A stretch of DNA of 51,830 nt from Verrucomicrobiaceae bacterium (GTDB taxonomy: Bacteria > Verrucomicrobiota > Verrucomicrobiia > Verrucomicrobiales > Verrucomicrobiaceae): NCBI GenBank assembly GCA_016795375.1, contig JAEUHJ010000108.1, positions 1-51,830 of the forward strand, given 5' to 3'. The translations under genes were made by a program, and so were the position numbers. Below the pieces are notes generated by a model. It saw only the letters and a list, made by a program, of their open reading frames with translations. It was not told where the DNA came from and did not search any database. Below are positions 33,210-42,308 of this stretch, piece after piece (position 1 is the first letter of the stretch; each line of letters opens with the position of its first letter).

Positions 33210-33282
33210 GAGATGCTTGCGAATGAACGGCAAAGTCAGTGATTACTTAGCCGGGCAAGTGTCAGGCGTCGGCAGTGGCTGT

Positions 33283-35307
33283 TTATCGCTCCCTCCCGTT
33301 GGCTTTGACCAGCCCCATCTTCTCCACCGGGATGCGCTCGAAGCCCGCTTGGTAGGCGGGGGCGCCGTCGCGCAACTGATGGCGGCCATTGGCGGCGGCG
33401 ACGATCAGCGGATCGGCGTTGATGAAATTGTCGCGGAAGGTCACGTAGGGCGCGGCCTTCTGATCCACCTCGTCCCACGAGCCGCCGATCTGGACGTTGC
33501 GGGCGATCAGGCTGCCGGTCGGCGCCGCCGGCTCCTGCTCAAGGATACGCGGCAGCTCGGGATAACGGGTGCTGTAGGGCGGCTGGTTGTAGCGGATGCC
33601 GGAGAGCGTGCCCTTTTCCTTGATCTCCTTCACCCACTCGGCGGGCCATCGGTGCGCCCAGCCGAGGCCGCGCGAGTCCACGTGCACGGCCGGTTTGCAG
33701 TCCACGAAGAGGTTGTTCTCGATCCGGTTGTCGTGGCCGCCGCCGATGTAGGCGGCGCGCGTCACGTCGTGGAACAGGTTGCCGAAGATCGTTGTGCCGC
33801 TGAACGTGTCGTCGAGATAGATGCCGATGCAGCCGCGGCGGTCGAGGCCGTGGAGGTGGTGCAGGTAGTTGTGGCGGATGACGGTGCCGCGCATCGTCCA
33901 GTTCCGCCCGGCGTAGATCGCGCCGGCGTCGTTGGATTCCAGGCACACGTTGTGGATTTCGTTGAGCTCGATCACATGGTCGTTGCCGCTGAAGAAAATC
34001 GCGGTGTGCGGCGAGTCGTGCAGGAGGTTGTGCGCGGCGCGGTGGCCGACGCCGTTCAGGGAAATCCCCTGGCGGTTGATCCGGTTCCACCGGCTCCAGT
34101 GGTGGATGTGGTTGTTCTCGGCGACGAGCCCCGCGGGCGTGAGCGTCTGGCGGTCGCCGCCGCGCAGGCTGATGCCGCCGTCGCCGGTGCCGGTGATCTC
34201 GCAGTCGCGGACGCTGCTGTCCGCGCCGCTGAGGTTGACGGCCCAACTGCCGGTGTTGCGCAGCGTGCAGCCGGCGACATGGTTGTGCGCGGCGTTCTCA
34301 ATCTGGAGCGCGGTGCCGCGCGCGGCCTCGAGGATCAGGCCGCGGAGCGTGACGTGCGCGGCCCCGGTCATCGTGACGAGCGTGCCGAGCACGGAGACCG
34401 TCGCGCGGCCTTGATCGATGGGGGTGGGCGGCCAGAAGTAAATCATGCCCGCCTGCCGATCGAGAAACCATTCGCCGGGGCGGTCGATCTCGCAGAGGAG
34501 GTTGAAGCCGGCGAACCACTTGCCTTGGCGGTAGCCGTAGGTGTGATGCGGCTTCGCGAGCGTCATGCGCTTCGTCGCCGGATCGATCGACTCGATGCGC
34601 TGGCGTCCGTCGGCCCAGTCGTGGAACCAGTAGCCGAGCGCCCACGGCTCCTTCTCGTCCATCCAACGCGCGGGCCGGTCGCCGTCGTATGTGACGATGC
34701 CCTCGACGCGGCCCCGCCCGCTCTTCTCCGCGGTCGGCCCGAGGACGGCGGTGATCTTGATGAAGCCTTCGTTGGGGTAGCGGGAAAGGGTCATCGGATC
34801 GTCGTTGAAGAACAGCTCGAGGCCCGGGCTGCCGCGCTGGCCAAAGCCGCCGCTGATCGCGCCGAAGTCGCTCACGCCGGCGGCGCGCAAATCCGCCTGC
34901 ACGACGTGGCCGCGCGCGGCAGGATCGAGCCGCGCCAGGACGGCTTGGTCGGACACCGGCTTCCAAGCGGTCACGCGTTTGCCGCCGGAGACGCGCACTT
35001 CGTCGCCTGGACGCGCGCGATAAACGATTGGTGAGTCCTTGGTGCCGGCATCGCCCGCCGTGAGTTCAAAGGTGCGCGCCAGCTCGTAGAGTCCGGCGTG
35101 CAGCGTCACCGTCACGCCGCCGGGCGGCAGGCCGCCCTTCTTTTTCCGCGCGCGGATTTCATCCCGCGCGCGCTCCAGCGTGGCGAAGGGCTGTGAGGAC
35201 GTGCCTGCATTCGAGTCATTGCCGCGCGGTGAGACATGGAACTCGGCGGCGCGCAAAGGGAGCGCGCAGGCGAATGCAGCCGCGAGAAGAAGGGGTTTCG
35301 ATTTCAT
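33283..35307 (-). CDS. Secreted right-handed parallel beta-helix protein (pectate-lyase-like fold)
   Basis: 674 residues from the Met at 35307, the start of a Sec signal (MKSKPLLLAAAFACALPLRA). The mature N-terminus FHVSPRGNDSNAGTSSQPFA followed by LERARDEI is the typical opening of secreted beta-helix proteins. A beta domain around 60-290 precedes about ten coils with stacked Asn and His-rich turns (AENNHIHHWSRWNRI, IELNEIHNVCLESNDAGAIY, IRHNYLHHLHGLDRRGCIGI, NLFHDVTRAAYIGGGHDNRI). The family includes pectate lyases, GH120/GH110-like glycosidases and non-catalytic adhesins; the enzyme class is unresolved. It lies 41 bases downstream of the M23 peptidase gene. Confidence 0.75.
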   Translation of the reverse strand: MKSKPLLLAAAFACALPLRAAEFHVSPRGNDSNAGTSSQPFATLERARDEIRARKKKGGLPPGGVTVTLHAGLYELARTFELTAGDAGTKDSPIVYRARPGDEVRVSGGKRVTAWKPVSDQAVLARLDPAARGHVVQADLRAAGVSDFGAISGGFGQRGSPGLELFFNDDPMTLSRYPNEGFIKITAVLGPTAEKSGRGRVEGIVTYDGDRPARWMDEKEPWALGYWFHDWADGRQRIESIDPATKRMTLAKPHHTYGYRQGKWFAGFNLLCEIDRPGEWFLDRQAGMIYFWPPTPIDQGRATVSVLGTLVTMTGAAHVTLRGLILEAARGTALQIENAAHNHVAGCTLRNTGSWAVNLSGADSSVRDCEITGTGDGGISLRGGDRQTLTPAGLVAENNHIHHWSRWNRINRQGISLNGVGHRAAHNLLHDSPHTAIFFSGNDHVIELNEIHNVCLESNDAGAIYAGRNWTMRGTVIRHNYLHHLHGLDRRGCIGIYLDDTFSGTTIFGNLFHDVTRAAYIGGGHDNRIENNLFVDCKPAVHVDSRGLGWAHRWPAEWVKEIKEKGTLSGIRYNQPPYSTRYPELPRILEQEPAAPTGSLIARNVQIGGSWDEVDQKAAPYVTFRDNFINADPLIVAAANGRHQLRDGAPAYQAGFERIPVEKMGLVKANGRER

Positions 35308-35348
35308 GCGTGTATTGTTGGGCTCAGGGGTTTGAAGATCGGGCAAGC

Positions 35349-36863
35349 TCAACGGTCCTCCACTCGCACCCACAGGTGCCCCGTGGCCGTTTCGCCGCGC
35401 TCGTTCGTGTGCACGACTTTCACGATGTGATCGCCGGATTTCGCGAAGGTGTGTTTCGCGATGGCGTAGCCGTCCTTGGCGAGCTCTCTAGCATTCCCGT
35501 CGGACTTCACCGCGACTTTGGCCGTGCCGTCGCCGAAGTCCCAGGTTTCGCCGCCGGCGGCCCGGAACGTGCGGACTTTGAAAGTGACCTCGGTGCCCGG
35601 CTTGATGCCGGTCGTGGGCCAGAAAGCCGGGTGAATGGTCGGTGGCAGCTTTTTATCATCGCTGCCCATGACGTGGACATTGGCAAAATCGTAGCTCGTG
35701 TTTCCGGCCGCGTCGGTGACCTTGAGAATCTCGCTGTAGGCGCCGGGTTGCGCGTAAGTGCGCTCGATCTTTGCGCCAGTGGCGGCTTGGCCATCGGTGA
35801 ATGTCCAGCGGTAGTCTTTGATGGAGCTGGATGACCTGGACTTCGAAGCGTCGAGTGTGATCGTCTCGCCAGCGCGGATGAAATGATGCGGGCGCGCGAC
35901 GGCGATGACGGCGGGCTGGTATTCGCGCTGATACGCTTCCCACGCGAAGGCATAAGCCTCCTGCGTGCCCCATTTGCCGGAGGGCTGTCGGCTCGTGATG
36001 CCGAAGTGCAGATGCGTCCAGCCGCCGCTCCCGCCTTCCTTGCCGAGCAGGCCGATGCGCTGGCCCATCTTCACGCGTGTGCCCATCGTGATCGCCGGAT
36101 CAATCGTGTGCAGGTGGCTGTAGCGGTAATACCAGCCGCGCTCGTCGAGCAGATAGACCACATCGTAACGCGGACGCACGGGCGTGAGCGAGTAGCCGGG
36201 CAGCATCTTCCCCGAAGCGCTCACGACGAGGCCGTCGGTGGCCGCGATGACCTCGGTGAGTCCCTCGCAGCCGCCGAAGTCGAGGTCATAGTGGTAGTAG
36301 ATTTTTTTGCGGTCGGGCTTGTCCCCGCCATCGACATAGGTCGGCTCATTGGAAAACTGCGTCGAGGTGGCGAACCAGCGCTGCTTTAGCGGATACACGA
36401 AAGTGCCCGGCTCGATCCACGGCGCAGCTTTCGGCCAGAGACGCAGCCGCGCGGCTTTTTCAAGGCCCCAGGCGTCCCCGCCGCTGTTCGCGTTGTAGCC
36501 CTGTGTGATGGGACAGTCGATCTGCACGCCGCCGACGAGTTGCGGGAGGTTGTAATTCGCGCTCGTCAGCCATTTCTGCTCGCCGTTGACCTCGACGAGC
36601 ACCTTGGCCTCGCGCACGGCCTTTGCCATCGAGTCGGTCTTTTCCTCGATTTTCAGCAGCCTCACCTTCGCGACCGACTTGTCGGCCAAGGCAACCTCCA
36701 CCGCCTCGCCGAGGCTCAGATCAACGGCCCGGAGCGTGCCATCGAGGGTCTTGGAGCCGGCGGTGAGGGAGCGCGGTGCGTCCGCCGCTTCGACGGCGAA
36801 CAGGCAAAGGATGAAAGCGTAGGTGGCCAGCGCTTTAGCGAACTTGGTTTGAGTCGAATTCAT
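35349..36863 (-). CDS. Secreted M23 metallopeptidase with two C-terminal PKD-like domains
   Basis: 504 residues from the Met at 36863, with a signal helix (LATYAFILCLFAVEAAD). Residues 30-110 are a small SHD1-like beta domain. The LytM/M23 core spans about 185-290: HYDLD (His191, Asp195), HLH near 250, and THLHFGI (His284, His286). Zn ligands are complete, so it is likely an active peptidoglycan or Gly-linkage endopeptidase. Two PKD-like domains follow (IRAGETITLDASKS with DYRWTFTDGQAATG; GTEVTFKVRTFRAAGGETWD with FGDGTA). PKD domains usually bind proteins or polysaccharides at the surface. A Zn endopeptidase fused to PKD modules among polysaccharide enzymes suggests action on envelope or prey cell walls; that is inference. 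Confidence 0.83.
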   Translation of the reverse strand: MNSTQTKFAKALATYAFILCLFAVEAADAPRSLTAGSKTLDGTLRAVDLSLGEAVEVALADKSVAKVRLLKIEEKTDSMAKAVREAKVLVEVNGEQKWLTSANYNLPQLVGGVQIDCPITQGYNANSGGDAWGLEKAARLRLWPKAAPWIEPGTFVYPLKQRWFATSTQFSNEPTYVDGGDKPDRKKIYYHYDLDFGGCEGLTEVIAATDGLVVSASGKMLPGYSLTPVRPRYDVVYLLDERGWYYRYSHLHTIDPAITMGTRVKMGQRIGLLGKEGGSGGWTHLHFGITSRQPSGKWGTQEAYAFAWEAYQREYQPAVIAVARPHHFIRAGETITLDASKSRSSSSIKDYRWTFTDGQAATGAKIERTYAQPGAYSEILKVTDAAGNTSYDFANVHVMGSDDKKLPPTIHPAFWPTTGIKPGTEVTFKVRTFRAAGGETWDFGDGTAKVAVKSDGNARELAKDGYAIAKHTFAKSGDHIVKVVHTNERGETATGHLWVRVEDR

Positions 36864-36939
36864 ATCGTGGTGGCTGACTGCGCGGCGGTGTTCAACATCA
36901 CGTCGGCGGTTGGCAGCGTTGCTGAGGGCCTGGATGACT

Positions 36940-37593
36940 TCATTGCAGCGCGGAGAAGAAGTTCTGCAGCTTGGTCGGGTCGAGCCGGTCATCGGTGCGG
37001 ACACTGCTGCACAAGTCCAGGCCGAACGGCTCCACCGCCGCCACAGCCTCCGCGACGTTTCCTGCCGTCAGCCCGCCGGCGAGAAAGAGCGGCACGCCCA
37101 CCGCCTCGCGGATGCGGCGGCTCGTCGTCCAGTCGTGAGTGCGGCCCGTGCCGCCGAGCAGCTTGACGGGCAGCGAGGTGTCACCCGAATCGAGCAACAG
37201 CGCGTGAACGTGCTCCGCAGCCGCGCGCGCCAGTTCGACGGTCTCCGGCCCCGTGACGTGAATGACCTGCACCAGGGCGATGCCGGGCAGCTCGCGGCGC
37301 AAGTCGCGGTAAACCGAAGCCTCCACATAATCGCAAAGCTGGAGTGTGTTCGTGCCGCACCGACGCTGCTGCGCGATAATGCTGTCCGTCGAGGTCGCGC
37401 TGGTAAGCAGAAACGTGCCGATGGGTGGCGGAATCCGCCGGGCAATCTCCGCGATGGTCTCCTCCGTGATGACCCCGGGGCCGCTCGGCATCGCGGAAAC
37501 CAGTCCCAAGGCGGACGCTCCACTGGCAATCGCGGCCTGCGCCTCGTCAAGCGAGGCGATACAACAGATTTTGACTCTTGGCTTGGTTTTCAT
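36940..37593 (-). CDS. Phosphoribosylanthranilate isomerase-like protein (TrpF paralogue)
   Basis: 217 residues of the TrpF TIM-barrel family. The N-terminal catalytic motif reads KICCIAS (canonical KICGI; the catalytic Cys10 is retained), and the second catalytic Asp is in HALLLDSGD (Asp135). GGTGRTHDW and LFLAGGLTAGNVAEAV form the phosphate-binding sites. The canonical GFVF/SPR segment after strand 2 is replaced by LVSAMPSGPGVI. It is not beside other trp genes but between a peptidase and a ceramidase-like gene, so it is probably a paralogue with an altered role and not the tryptophan-pathway enzyme, though isomerase activity cannot be excluded. Confidence 0.75.
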   Translation of the reverse strand: MKTKPRVKICCIASLDEAQAAIASGASALGLVSAMPSGPGVITEETIAEIARRIPPPIGTFLLTSATSTDSIIAQQRRCGTNTLQLCDYVEASVYRDLRRELPGIALVQVIHVTGPETVELARAAAEHVHALLLDSGDTSLPVKLLGGTGRTHDWTTSRRIREAVGVPLFLAGGLTAGNVAEAVAAVEPFGLDLCSSVRTDDRLDPTKLQNFFSALQ

Positions 37594-37676
37594 GGGAGAG
37601 GTGCTGAGCCGCCTAGCTGTTATTCATTTCGGCAGGAACGAATGATCGTTTGTTTCGTGCGCAGAGTTCACAGCGA

Positions 37677-38969
37677 TCACGGATTCTTCGGCGCGGGCGG
37701 CTGCAACTGCCGGTGGAGCTGGTGGACTTTGGTGATGATTTTTTCCTCCACACTCTCCGCCCAGCCCGCTGTGGCCTCGTAGCCGCCTTCGCGCAGCACG
37801 CGCTGCGACGGGATGTAGCCGAGGATGTCGTTGCAGTAGGCGGCCACCCAGACGGCGGTGTCGCCCGCCAGCTCGCGTTTCAGCCGCAGGGAGTAGTCCA
37901 CCACGGCCTCGCTCGCCAGCGCGACGAGCGTGAACGACGAGCCGAACTTGATCACCTGCACCGGGTAGTCGGCGGGCGGGCGGCCATCGGCGTAGTCGAG
38001 CTGGACGGATTCGTAGGCCAGCAGGAGCGGCCCGGTGATCGGGCGGCGCGGGACGCGCAGCGCGACTTCGACGGCGTTGGCCAGCGTGCGCCCGTGGCTG
38101 CGGGCATTGTCGATCTCGGTCATCATGGGCGTGTCGCCGGTCATGCGGGGATAAGGGTTCTGATCGCCGCCGCAGCCCATGAGAAAATGCGCGGTGAAAT
38201 CCTTCCGGTGCTCCTGTAGGTATTGCTGTGCGTAACCGGCGTAATCGCCGCCCCACACGTAGCCGCGCATGGTGGTGTTGTGACAGGCGTAGCCGAAGAG
38301 CGCGGCGCGCAACTGCCCGTCAGGCGACTCCACGCGCAGCACGGGCACCTGATGATCCACCGGGCCGTCGGGATTCGGCTCGTTGACAAAACCCTTGGGC
38401 GTGGGCAGGCGGCGGTTCATCGCAAAGCCGGCGCGGGCCTGGTTCCACGTCACGTTAGCAGGAGCGAGGTTCTTGAGCGCCTCACCGATGATGCGCACGA
38501 CCTTGTCCTCCAGCGCGGCGGCGTATTCCGCCGTGTCCCGCTGCACCTCCGGGCGCGCACTGGCCGCCCGCACCATCGGCCCGGAGTGCGTGTGAGAGGC
38601 GTTTAGCAGCAGCGCCTCACGCGGCAGGCCGTGGGCGGCTTTCACCTTCTGCTCGACTCCCGTGCGCAGCGCCCTGGAAATCGCGGAGAGATCGGCGGTG
38701 ACGAGCACCAGCCGCGTGCCCTGTTCATCCTCAAATGCGAGCGCCTTGGCGAAGAGATCCTGGTCCTTGCCCTCGGCCGGCTTGTTCCGAAAAGCGTAGC
38801 CAGCCATCCAAAGCTTTTTTTCCGGCGTGATGACCACCGATGCGGTCCCGACCTTCCAAGCGGGCGGATTCGCGGCCTCTGCGGCTGGCAGTGCGCTGAC
38901 GAGCGCCATAAACACGAGGATGAAAATGCGTGAGACAAACACGGGCGAAAAGACAAGCAGAGTGTTCAT
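37677..38969 (-). CDS. Neutral/alkaline ceramidase-like secreted hydrolase
   Basis: 430 residues from the Met at 38969 with a signal helix (IFILVFMALVSALPAAEAAN). The neutral ceramidase N-terminal domain is recognisable: VGTASVVITPEKKLWMAGYA, LVLVTADLSAISRALR, LNASHTHSGPMV (metal-binding His pair), FGYACHNTTMRGYVWGGDYA, FLMGCGGDQNPYP. These residues form the Zn-dependent amidase site in bacterial ceramidases. The C-terminal Ig-like domain of full ceramidases (about 650-750 aa) is absent, as in many PVC-bacterial members. Such short members may be amidases on sugar or lipid substrates; ceramide is not assured. The neighbouring genes concern polysaccharides, not sphingolipids. Confidence 0.8.
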   Translation of the reverse strand: MNTLLVFSPVFVSRIFILVFMALVSALPAAEAANPPAWKVGTASVVITPEKKLWMAGYAFRNKPAEGKDQDLFAKALAFEDEQGTRLVLVTADLSAISRALRTGVEQKVKAAHGLPREALLLNASHTHSGPMVRAASARPEVQRDTAEYAAALEDKVVRIIGEALKNLAPANVTWNQARAGFAMNRRLPTPKGFVNEPNPDGPVDHQVPVLRVESPDGQLRAALFGYACHNTTMRGYVWGGDYAGYAQQYLQEHRKDFTAHFLMGCGGDQNPYPRMTGDTPMMTEIDNARSHGRTLANAVEVALRVPRRPITGPLLLAYESVQLDYADGRPPADYPVQVIKFGSSFTLVALASEAVVDYSLRLKRELAGDTAVWVAAYCNDILGYIPSQRVLREGGYEATAGWAESVEEKIITKVHQLHRQLQPPAPKNP

Positions 38970-39019
38970 GGGTGGAGCGGAGACAGTGTATGAGAAAGCC
39001 TGGCGGCGATTATTCCTGA

Positions 39020-39507
39020 TCATGCCTTTGCCAACGCAGCGGCGTGCGCGTGGATTTTGCGGACGGCGGCGACGATGTGCTCCATGCTCTGGCGCGGCGC
39101 GAGCAGTGTGGATTGGGTGAACCACACGGCCTCCTGGCAAAGCTGGTCATTGGCGGGACAGCGGTTGCGCTCGGCCCACTCGGATAAAAGTTTCGCCGGA
39201 TAAATGCGCTGGTAGGCTTTCGATTGGAGAGCGGTCTGGATCGCACACGCAGCACCGGTTCATCCTTGCAGCGGGCATCATTGGCCCGCGCAGCCTCCGC
39301 CGTGGCGCTCACGCCTTGGTCCGCGCTTTTGGTCCAGCCTTTCAGACCCTCGGTGAAGTCCGCATTGGGCACCAGGCTCGGTGCCGTCACCTGCGGCACC
39401 ACTTCGCCCTCGGTGCCTTGTCTCAGGATAAACGGCGGCGCTGCCTGCACGGTGGTGGCAACTAGGACGATGAAACTGAGGAGAGTCGCGGAGAGGGTGA
39501 AGTTCAT
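39020..39507 (-). pseudogene. Chimeric remnant: secreted-protein N-terminus joined to DegT-family aminotransferase C-terminus
   Basis: From ATG 39507 one frame reads a signal peptide (LLSFIVLVATTVQAAPP) and the start of a binding-type sandwich domain (LVPNADFTEGLKGWTKSADQ). Near 39240 coding character jumps to another frame: SKAYQRIYPAKLLSEWAERN, then DQLCQEAVWFTQSTLLAP, then MEHIVAAVRKIHAHAAALAK, ending at TGA 39022-39020. The latter matches the usual C-terminal end of DegT/DnrJ/EryC1/StrS aminotransferases (cytosolic, PLP-dependent). A secreted CBM-like start and a cytosolic enzyme end do not belong together, so this is a deletion junction of two former genes. Confidence 0.65.
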
Positions 39508-39621
39508 GCGATGCCCGTTGTATAAGCCCTGCCCCTGCTGATTTTTGCATTTTGAATGGAACTCCACATGTGGGAAAAGAGCAGGGATGGCTGCGTGGGC
39601 ATCACGCCGTCACATGCCCGG

Positions 39622-42267
39622 TCACGGAGAGGTGATGACCGCATCCCGCGTGATCGTGCGCGTTTCCTTTTTCCAGTTCAATCGTGCATCGCCGAAGGCG
39701 TGAAAGACGCGGACGCGCTGCGAGGTGGCGAGCGGTTTGGCATCGAGGCTGCGCAGAGTGAAGAGCGGCGGATTGTCGTAGCTCACACCGGCCCACGATT
39801 TCGCGTGGAAGGCGGCGAAGGCTGGTCCTTCCACGACAAGGCCGAACGGCGGCAGCAGCACGGCGCCGCCGAGTCGTGATGTGTGCCGGTAGTCCGCTGC
39901 ACCCGTGTTGACGATCACCTCCACGGCATCCGCGCCGTCGCCAAAGACGGTGCGCTGCACTTTGCGATCCGGTGTGAGGAACTCGTGCCGCGTCATCGGC
40001 AGCGTCGCGGTCAGCTCGTGCAGCGGCGAGAGCAGTTCGGCTGTGTTTTTCACAAAACGATCATACGCGTGCATCCCCGACGCCCAGCCGCCATCGGCGC
40101 GGGTGAAGAGCGCCGGGTCTCCGCCTGCCGGCCGCGCGGGTGCGAGCTCCGGCTCAAACGTGAGGTCGCCGGTGTCGAGACGCACTTTGCCGATGCGATA
40201 GCTGCGATGTTCGCTCTCCAGACGGCTGATCTGCGCACGGGCGTTGGTAACGGGATCGAGTAATCCAACTCGCACCTCGAACGTGCCGCTCGCGCCTTCC
40301 GGCAGTCGCACCACGAACGGCCCCTGCCGCACTTCGCCGCGCGGCCATTCCTTCGTGCCGGGTCGCGGCGTGTAGTCGCCTTGGAATTTGATGTTCCCGT
40401 CCGCGTCGGTGAAGTGGACAAACACCCGCAAGTCCGCGTCCGGCGTCTTTTCCACATCCCAGCGCCATGTCACCTCCAGCGAGCGCACGTCGCGCCGCTT
40501 CAACTCGGTGACGCCGGGCGTGATCGCGAGCGGCTCGTGCTCGGCGGATTTCCAGTAAAGGTGCGCGGGGATGTTGTGGTGGTTCAACGGTCGCCCGAAG
40601 ACGAGCTGCTGGAGCACATATTCCGCCGCATGCGCCGGATCGTAGCCGTATTTGCCCCACGCCGCGATGCAGTCGCGAAAGACCAGCTCGAACAACGGCA
40701 CGACGACCGCGCCGAGTTTTTCCTGGAGCTTCTCGTTGTGAAAATTGCCACCGCTCACACCCGTCATCCCCTCGAAAAAATCCGCGTGCGGAATGGCCCA
40801 CTCACGACCGCATTCGCTGCCGAAGATGCCGAAGGTCTCGCGCGCATAGTCTGCGAGCTTCTGCTTCCAGCGCAGGTCGTCCGCGCGGGTGAGCGGATGC
40901 GCTGGGGCGAAACATTCGTGCAATCCTGCCGCGAATGTCGTGTCGATGAAGTAGCCCGCCGGGCCCACGAGCTTGCGAACGGCGGACAGATTCTGCGGGC
41001 GTTTCGCGAGATCGAGCGCCATCCGTGAGCAGGTGAGAAACGCGCGGCCGCCGGCCCAGCGTCCGCCTTTCACCAGTGCGCCCGCCGCATCGCGCATGAT
41101 CAGGTTTTCATCCCACGAGGGCGAGTCGCGGTAGATGTCCTGGTAGTTGTCGTGCAGCCCGAAGACGTAACCGAGCTGGCGCACGCGCCGGGCGCAGTCG
41201 GCCAGCGCCGCATCGCCGCCGCATTCCGGCGCGGCGGGGAGGATGTCGGGATGCTGGTTGTCGTAGCCGCGATGAATCCAGCCGCCGAGGGTGAAGATCA
41301 CGCGCTCGAGCTGAAGATCGCGCCGGAGATGCTCGGCGACCTGCGCGGCTTCGTCGAAGGTCCAGTTCACGCGCACCGATTCCTCGTGCGTGCTCTCCTC
41401 GTTCATGCGGCGGTTCAGCACGCTCCAGAGTTTGAAATTCACCGCGCCGAAAAGCCGCTCCCGCTCCGGGTGTCCCTTCAACTTTTCACTCCACGGCACG
41501 AGCAGCCCGTGCTCCTTCGCCACCTCGCGATACGCGCGGGCGATGGTGACGTGATCGCCTTTCCCGAGCACACGCAGGCGGAAGTCGCGGGTGCTCTTTC
41601 GCAGTTCGAGCGAGGCCGAAAGCGTCTGCCCTCCGCTAGGGCCGGTCGTGCTCCGCACATCCACCGCCGCATCGGGCGAATCCCACGCGGCGAGCAGCGC
41701 CGCGCCGCCCTTCATCATGCCGAACATTGCCAGATGGCAGCCTTCATACGCATAGGTGTCGAAGCGATGCGTGAAGGTTTTCTTGCTGTCCGCCGGGATG
41801 AGCAGGCCCGCGCGCACTGGAATGAGCACAGCGCCGTGTTCGCGGCCCGTGGTGGCGAGGAGATCATCGAGCAGCCGGATTTTTTCGAGCGGGAGCGCGG
41901 CATCCGCATCGTGGCGCAGCGCCAGCGTGCGACCATCCGCCTCCGCCCGCACGGTCACACGGCAAAGCGCGCCGGGCTGATTTTCGAGCGGATGAAACGT
42001 GAGCACGATGCCGCCGTCGGTCTTCGTGCCTTCACAGCCCGCGAGCCGCACCTGCCGTTCCTTGCCATCCACACGCAGCGTGGCCGTGCCGACACGCGGT
42101 TCCGCTGCAGTTGAAGCCCACGTCACACCCGCATCACGATCCCGCAGCTCCACGCGCCCGGTCGCGGCATCGACGGTGAACGCCAGATGCGGCGTCTCGA
42201 TCGTGAGCGGCGCTGCGGAAGCGACCGTGGCGATGGATAGGATGAAGATGAAAATGGCGGCTTTCAT
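39622..42267 (-). CDS. Large secreted glycosidase-like protein (DUF5696-like)
   Basis: 881 residues from the Met at 42267 with Sec signal (FIFILSIATVASAAP). An N-terminal galactose-mutarotase-like beta-sandwich (residues about 20-290; TPHLAFTVDAATGRVELRDR) precedes a TIM-barrel-like region (VIFTLGGWIHRGYDNQHPDI, YVFGLHDNYQDIYRDSPSWD, GYFIDTTFAAGLHECFAPAH, FGIFGSECGREWAIPHADFF) and C-terminal beta domains. Asp in FIDTTF and Glu in SECGREW are catalytic candidates, as in GH-A/GH101-like barrels. The overall scheme resembles DUF5696 and GH101-like proteins; the substrate is unknown. A truncated second copy of its 3' end is at 29070. Confidence 0.65.
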   Translation of the reverse strand: MKAAIFIFILSIATVASAAPLTIETPHLAFTVDAATGRVELRDRDAGVTWASTAAEPRVGTATLRVDGKERQVRLAGCEGTKTDGGIVLTFHPLENQPGALCRVTVRAEADGRTLALRHDADAALPLEKIRLLDDLLATTGREHGAVLIPVRAGLLIPADSKKTFTHRFDTYAYEGCHLAMFGMMKGGAALLAAWDSPDAAVDVRSTTGPSGGQTLSASLELRKSTRDFRLRVLGKGDHVTIARAYREVAKEHGLLVPWSEKLKGHPERERLFGAVNFKLWSVLNRRMNEESTHEESVRVNWTFDEAAQVAEHLRRDLQLERVIFTLGGWIHRGYDNQHPDILPAAPECGGDAALADCARRVRQLGYVFGLHDNYQDIYRDSPSWDENLIMRDAAGALVKGGRWAGGRAFLTCSRMALDLAKRPQNLSAVRKLVGPAGYFIDTTFAAGLHECFAPAHPLTRADDLRWKQKLADYARETFGIFGSECGREWAIPHADFFEGMTGVSGGNFHNEKLQEKLGAVVVPLFELVFRDCIAAWGKYGYDPAHAAEYVLQQLVFGRPLNHHNIPAHLYWKSAEHEPLAITPGVTELKRRDVRSLEVTWRWDVEKTPDADLRVFVHFTDADGNIKFQGDYTPRPGTKEWPRGEVRQGPFVVRLPEGASGTFEVRVGLLDPVTNARAQISRLESEHRSYRIGKVRLDTGDLTFEPELAPARPAGGDPALFTRADGGWASGMHAYDRFVKNTAELLSPLHELTATLPMTRHEFLTPDRKVQRTVFGDGADAVEVIVNTGAADYRHTSRLGGAVLLPPFGLVVEGPAFAAFHAKSWAGVSYDNPPLFTLRSLDAKPLATSQRVRVFHAFGDARLNWKKETRTITRDAVITSP

Positions 42268-42308
42268 TTCGCGGGTGCGGCGGGCTGAGATTCTTGGAGG
42301 ATGATCCT

